A stretch of DNA of 64,000 nucleotides from NCBI GenBank assembly GCA_965224815.1, contig CBDDAF010000003.1, forward strand, positions 2,914,001-2,978,000. The letters run 5' to 3'. Position numbers and translations under genes: made by a program. The stretch comes from CAYPEL01 sp036479985 (GTDB taxonomy: Bacteria; Pseudomonadota; Gammaproteobacteria; DSM-19610). Below are positions 60,422 through 64,000 of this stretch, piece after piece (within the stretch, counting starts at the first letter, position 1; each line of letters opens with the position of its first letter). Under the pieces are notes generated by a model that had not been told where the DNA came from, ran no database searches, and saw nothing but the letters and a program-made list of their open reading frames with translations.

Positions 60422-63400
60422 ATGATAAAAATGATAAATAACCTAAACCCATTAATGGTTAACACAGGCAGTACGGGCGGGTTTGCCCGGTGGTTGCTAT
60501 TGGTGTTGCTTTGCCTTGGGTTCAGCGATGCTGTCAAGGCGGTTGCCTTTGTCGGTGTCACGTCGAAGGTGCCACACACGGGTTCACAATTTGGTGCGCA
60601 CCGGGAGACAGTCGAAGACTTTCGAGTCAAGGTGTTGGGTGGCAATGTGCGTGTGACGCGCACTTGGGAAGGTGAAGACAAACAGTGGTATATCAATCGG
60701 CGCTGGGCGCCGCTGGTGGTGGAGTACCAGATCGGCAGCTGTGTGGTCAGTGGTTCGAACCGGGTCTTCGCGATCGGTGGCGGTGGCGGCGGCGGTGGTG
60801 GTGCGGGATCCGTCGGTGGCGGGGGATCCAGTACCGGATCGGGTTCCAACGTGCTTGAGACCTGTTCGATCAAGCGCGGCGCGGTGAACTTTCATGGCGG
60901 TGGCCAGGCGATCACCGCTGTGGTCAGCCACCCGGCGAACCACACACAGATTCGAATACAGGCACGTGACGCGGCGGGCAAAGTCACCCAGGCACGCTGG
61001 GAAAACCGCCAGGGCGACTGGATTGATTACGCCGTGCACGCCAGTGGCGGTCTATTGCCGACCCGGTACGGTGATCGCAACGCGATCCAGGTGACGCTGC
61101 AATACGCCACCGATGGCAAGTTGACCGGTGTCCTGGATCACCACGGTACCCAAGTACTCTGGTATGAATATAACGGAGCCGGTCAAGTCTCGGCGGTGCG
61201 GGATTACAGCAACCGGCGGGTGGAATACACCTACAACAGCCAACTGACCAGCGTCAAGGACGTGCGCGGCCATAGCTGGTTGTACACCTATGACAGCAGC
61301 AACACACTCAAGACAAAAACGGATCCGGAAGGGCGTACCACCACCTTAAGCTACGGCCCCAACGGGGTGCTGGCAAGCAGCCTGGATCAGGACGGGGTGG
61401 GTAAAAGTTACCAATACGAATATGACAAGACGAAACGGGAGTATTACAAACAAGAGAAGAGTAGCTCGGGCAGAATCAAGGAGACCTGGTACGACCGCGA
61501 AGGGGATATTATTCGCCGGGATGTCGGCGGCCGTACGGTATCGACTATTGCTAAAGACAAGCGTGATGAAATCGTAACCGATGGGGCAGGCAATAAGACG
61601 CGCCGTGAAATGGATCAGTGGGATAACATCACCAAGATCCTCTATCCGGATAACAGCACCGAGACGACGACGTATGACCCGGTGTATTCAAACATCCTGG
61701 AGGAAATCAATGCCAACGGTGTGATCACGCGCTACGAATACGATGCTAAAGGTAACCGCACGAAGATGACCGAAGCGGTAGGGCTGCCGGAGCAACGCAT
61801 TACCACCTACACCTACGACACCTTTGGCCAACGGTTAACCACGACACGCCAGTTGGATGCGGTCTCGGCCCAGGTAACGACTTCATCCACCTACGATGCT
61901 TACGGCAATGAGCTAACCCAGACGGACGGTGAGGGCCACAAAACCACTTACACCTATGACGTGATGAGTAATGTGCTGACGCGCAAAGATCCCAGAAACA
62001 AGATTTGGACGAATACATACGATGCAAGCGGCAATCTGACCAGTGAGACGGATCCGCTGAATCACGCAACCACTTATCAATACGACAAGGTCAGCAATCG
62101 CACCAGGATCACCGAAGCGAACGGGGCATTGACGCAGTTTGCTTATGATGGCCGGAACCAGCTCATCGAAACTACGGATGCACACAACCATAAAACCCAA
62201 CTCCGTTATGACGATGATGGGAATACCACTCAGCGCATTGATTCTGCAGGGCATGTAGTAACTCTGAGTTATGATCTAGAAGGACGGCTAAGTCAAACCG
62301 TAGACGGCAATGGTAATGCGATTACCTATCAGTACGTTGCCAATGGTGCGGCGGGCGCGGGTCAGCTTGAAAAGATTGTTTATCCTACATACACACAGAC
62401 ATTTAACTATGACAAATTATTTCGAGTGGTGCGAGAGAAGGATGTATTGAGTTCGTCGGTGCAACATACGACGCGACGCGTGTACGATAGAAATGGAAAT
62501 GCCACTCAACGCACCGATGCAGAAGGGCGGGTAACACAGTCGGTATATGATATCTATGACCGTTTAATCCGGGTTACCGATGCACAGGCTGGTGTAACAC
62601 TTTACGGTTATGATAATCGAGATAACTTGCTTTCTGTAACGGATCCGGAAGCCAGCACGACCACTTATACATATGACAAGAATGATCAACAGCTGACAGA
62701 AGTCCGACCGCAGGGCGGCGTGTTGCCCTTCAACTATGATCCGGCAGGCAACCTCGTTGAGCAAATCGATGCTAACGGACGTAAGCAAAGTTTGCAGTAT
62801 GACGACGCGAACCGGACGATTGCTATCAATGTATTCAGCAGCGTAAGTGATACAAACCCAGCAAAAGTAACCGGCTATACCTATGATCTGGTTAACAACT
62901 TGACCAGCTATAACGACGGGACAACGTCGGCAACCTATCAATACGATCTACTAAAACAGTTAACCCAGGTTACTACTGATTTTGGCGGCTTCAGTAAAAC
63001 TTTGGTCTATAGTTATACCCCTACGGGACTGAAGGCGGCATTCATCGGGCCAGACGGCGTTGTTGTGACTTACAGTTATGACACAGCTGACCAATTGATT
63101 GCCTTGCAGATTCCGAACGAGGGGACGCTAACGGTCAATCAATACCAGTGGAACCAGCCGACACAGGTCACATTGCCGGGTGGACACAAGCAGACTTATA
63201 GCTACGATCCCTTGCAGCGCGTAAGCCGCATACTAACCAAGGATGCAGCAGACAACACACTCATGGACTATCAGTATAGTTATGATAAAACTAGTAACAT
63301 CATACAAAAGCAAACCGAATACGGTGCTCATACCTATATTTATGATGCATTGGATCGACTTACACAGATAGATAATCCGGCATTAGCGGATGAAGCATTC

Positions 63401-64000
63401 ACCTATGACAAGGTAGGCAACCGGCAAACTGATAACCGTCAACCCGGCAGTTGGAGCTATAACGTTGATCACCAACTAACAGCCATTGGTACCGATACAT
63501 ATACGTACGATGCAGCAGGCAACCTAACCCAAAAGGTTCTGGGTGGGCAGACCACTGATTTCATTTATAACAACGAGAATCGGCTAAGTGAGGTGAAGCA
63601 AGGCGCTAATACGATAGCCAGATATAACTATGATCCATTAGGGCGGCGGATCAAGAAAGAAGCCAGCGGACAGGTTACTTACTTCCTGTATGCTGATGAA
63701 GGGCTGGTTGCGGAATACGACAGTACCGGTAATGAGATCCGGCAATATGGCTATCAGCCAGACGGTATTTGGAGTGCGGATCCGCTCTATCTAAAAGCCG
63801 GTGGCAGCTATTACTATTACCAAAATGACCATCTGGGTACACCGCAAAACCTTATCGCAAAGAACGGTGCAACCGTTTGGTCTGCTAGGACTTATTCGTT
63901 TGGGAATGCTGAGGTAGATTTGGGTTCAAGTATTGAAAACCCACTTAGACTCGCCGGGCAGTACTATGATGGAGAGACAGGGCTACATTACAACTACTTT
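60422..64000 (+). CDS. Exported RHS/YD-repeat protein (RHS3), runs off the window
   Basis: The frame from ATG 60422 stays in register to the last base (1,193 codons). The signal peptide, N-terminal domain and poly-Gly linker (9 Gly) are nearly the same as in RHS2, and the first ~1.5 kb is highly similar at DNA level. The YD region then diverges (TVTAAVTQISTYDAYGNELT against SAQVTTSSTYDAYGNELT). The RHS core is reached before the edge: YYQNDHLGTPQNLIAKNG and NPLRLAGQYYDGETGLHYNY. The tip and any immunity gene lie outside the window. It is a duplicated RHS gene without its own giant-protein partner here. Confidence 0.88.
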   Translation, partial: MIKMINNLNPLMVNTGSTGGFARWLLLVLLCLGFSDAVKAVAFVGVTSKVPHTGSQFGAHRETVEDFRVKVLGGNVRVTRTWEGEDKQWYINRRWAPLVVEYQIGSCVVSGSNRVFAIGGGGGGGGGAGSVGGGGSSTGSGSNVLETCSIKRGAVNFHGGGQAITAVVSHPANHTQIRIQARDAAGKVTQARWENRQGDWIDYAVHASGGLLPTRYGDRNAIQVTLQYATDGKLTGVLDHHGTQVLWYEYNGAGQVSAVRDYSNRRVEYTYNSQLTSVKDVRGHSWLYTYDSSNTLKTKTDPEGRTTTLSYGPNGVLASSLDQDGVGKSYQYEYDKTKREYYKQEKSSSGRIKETWYDREGDIIRRDVGGRTVSTIAKDKRDEIVTDGAGNKTRREMDQWDNITKILYPDNSTETTTYDPVYSNILEEINANGVITRYEYDAKGNRTKMTEAVGLPEQRITTYTYDTFGQRLTTTRQLDAVSAQVTTSSTYDAYGNELTQTDGEGHKTTYTYDVMSNVLTRKDPRNKIWTNTYDASGNLTSETDPLNHATTYQYDKVSNRTRITEANGALTQFAYDGRNQLIETTDAHNHKTQLRYDDDGNTTQRIDSAGHVVTLSYDLEGRLSQTVDGNGNAITYQYVANGAAGAGQLEKIVYPTYTQTFNYDKLFRVVREKDVLSSSVQHTTRRVYDRNGNATQRTDAEGRVTQSVYDIYDRLIRVTDAQAGVTLYGYDNRDNLLSVTDPEASTTTYTYDKNDQQLTEVRPQGGVLPFNYDPAGNLVEQIDANGRKQSLQYDDANRTIAINVFSSVSDTNPAKVTGYTYDLVNNLTSYNDGTTSATYQYDLLKQLTQVTTDFGGFSKTLVYSYTPTGLKAAFIGPDGVVVTYSYDTADQLIALQIPNEGTLTVNQYQWNQPTQVTLPGGHKQTYSYDPLQRVSRILTKDAADNTLMDYQYSYDKTSNIIQKQTEYGAHTYIYDALDRLTQIDNPALADEAFTYDKVGNRQTDNRQPGSWSYNVDHQLTAIGTDTYTYDAAGNLTQKVLGGQTTDFIYNNENRLSEVKQGANTIARYNYDPLGRRIKKEASGQVTYFLYADEGLVAEYDSTGNEIRQYGYQPDGIWSADPLYLKAGGSYYYYQNDHLGTPQNLIAKNGATVWSARTYSFGNAEVDLGSSIENPLRLAGQYYDGETGLHYNYF

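Noticed and set aside
40736..64000. RHS proteins as type VI secretion effectors
   Set aside because: They start with signal peptides and lack PAAR or VgrG-linked domains; no type VI gene is in the window.

Overview
The window looks like a gammaproteobacterial chromosome. The first 13 kb is a complete aerobic complex I operon (end of nuoC, then nuoD to nuoN) with separate nuoC and nuoD genes and tightly packed or overlapping ORFs. It is followed by an initiator tRNA-Met gene with its own promoter and terminator. In many gammaproteobacteria the initiator tRNA next to this position leads into rimP-nusA-infB. Here none of those genes appears in the following 50 kb; accessory DNA follows instead. 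A degraded copy of the tRNA 3' end plus a matching terminator recurs at about 51.0 kb, so 13.3-51.0 kb may be an island inserted at the tRNA, with more accessory DNA stacked behind it. No integrase was found.

Layout of the accessory region: (1) 13.5-19.1 kb carries a broken thermonuclease-Excalibur gene, a small lipoprotein, an AbiEi/AbiEii pair whose toxin has a C-terminal WYL-like domain, a NERD-domain membrane protein, and a TacA/TacT-like GNAT toxin-antitoxin pair with a palindromic operator. (2) 19.2-20.75 kb holds no convincing gene. (3) 20.8-45.3 kb is a six-gene, same-strand cluster: a double rhodanese-like protein without the usual catalytic Cys, a membrane-anchored transglutaminase-like protein with an intact Cys-His-Asp triad, a lipoprotein paralogue that has lost the triad, a 5,675-residue secreted beta-helix/FN3/Ig protein with a Gly/Cys-rich tail, an exported RHS/YD-repeat protein with a variable tip, and a Sel1-repeat protein. 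(4) 45.4-50.9 kb has a glutaredoxin-like protein, a TSP3/dockerin secreted protein and a PEP-CTERM-like protein. (5) 51.5-53.0 kb is a hipBA pair. (6) 53.1-64 kb is a patchwork of gene fragments (Fic, REP-associated transposase, three broken glutaredoxin copies), orphan small genes and two more RHS genes, punctuated by about a dozen copies of a short repeat related to GGGTCAGACTCGATTGAT.

Most notable points: the six-gene cluster reads as a candidate surface or export system for an RHS protein, with an active/inactive transglutaminase pair and a giant adhesin-like partner. I do not recognise it as a described system. Second, the short repeat lies exactly at the break points of at least four truncated genes next to RHS genes and their candidate immunity genes, suggesting repeat-driven cassette shuffling associated with a RAYT element. 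These are readings by eye: no alignment, profile search or structure prediction was run.
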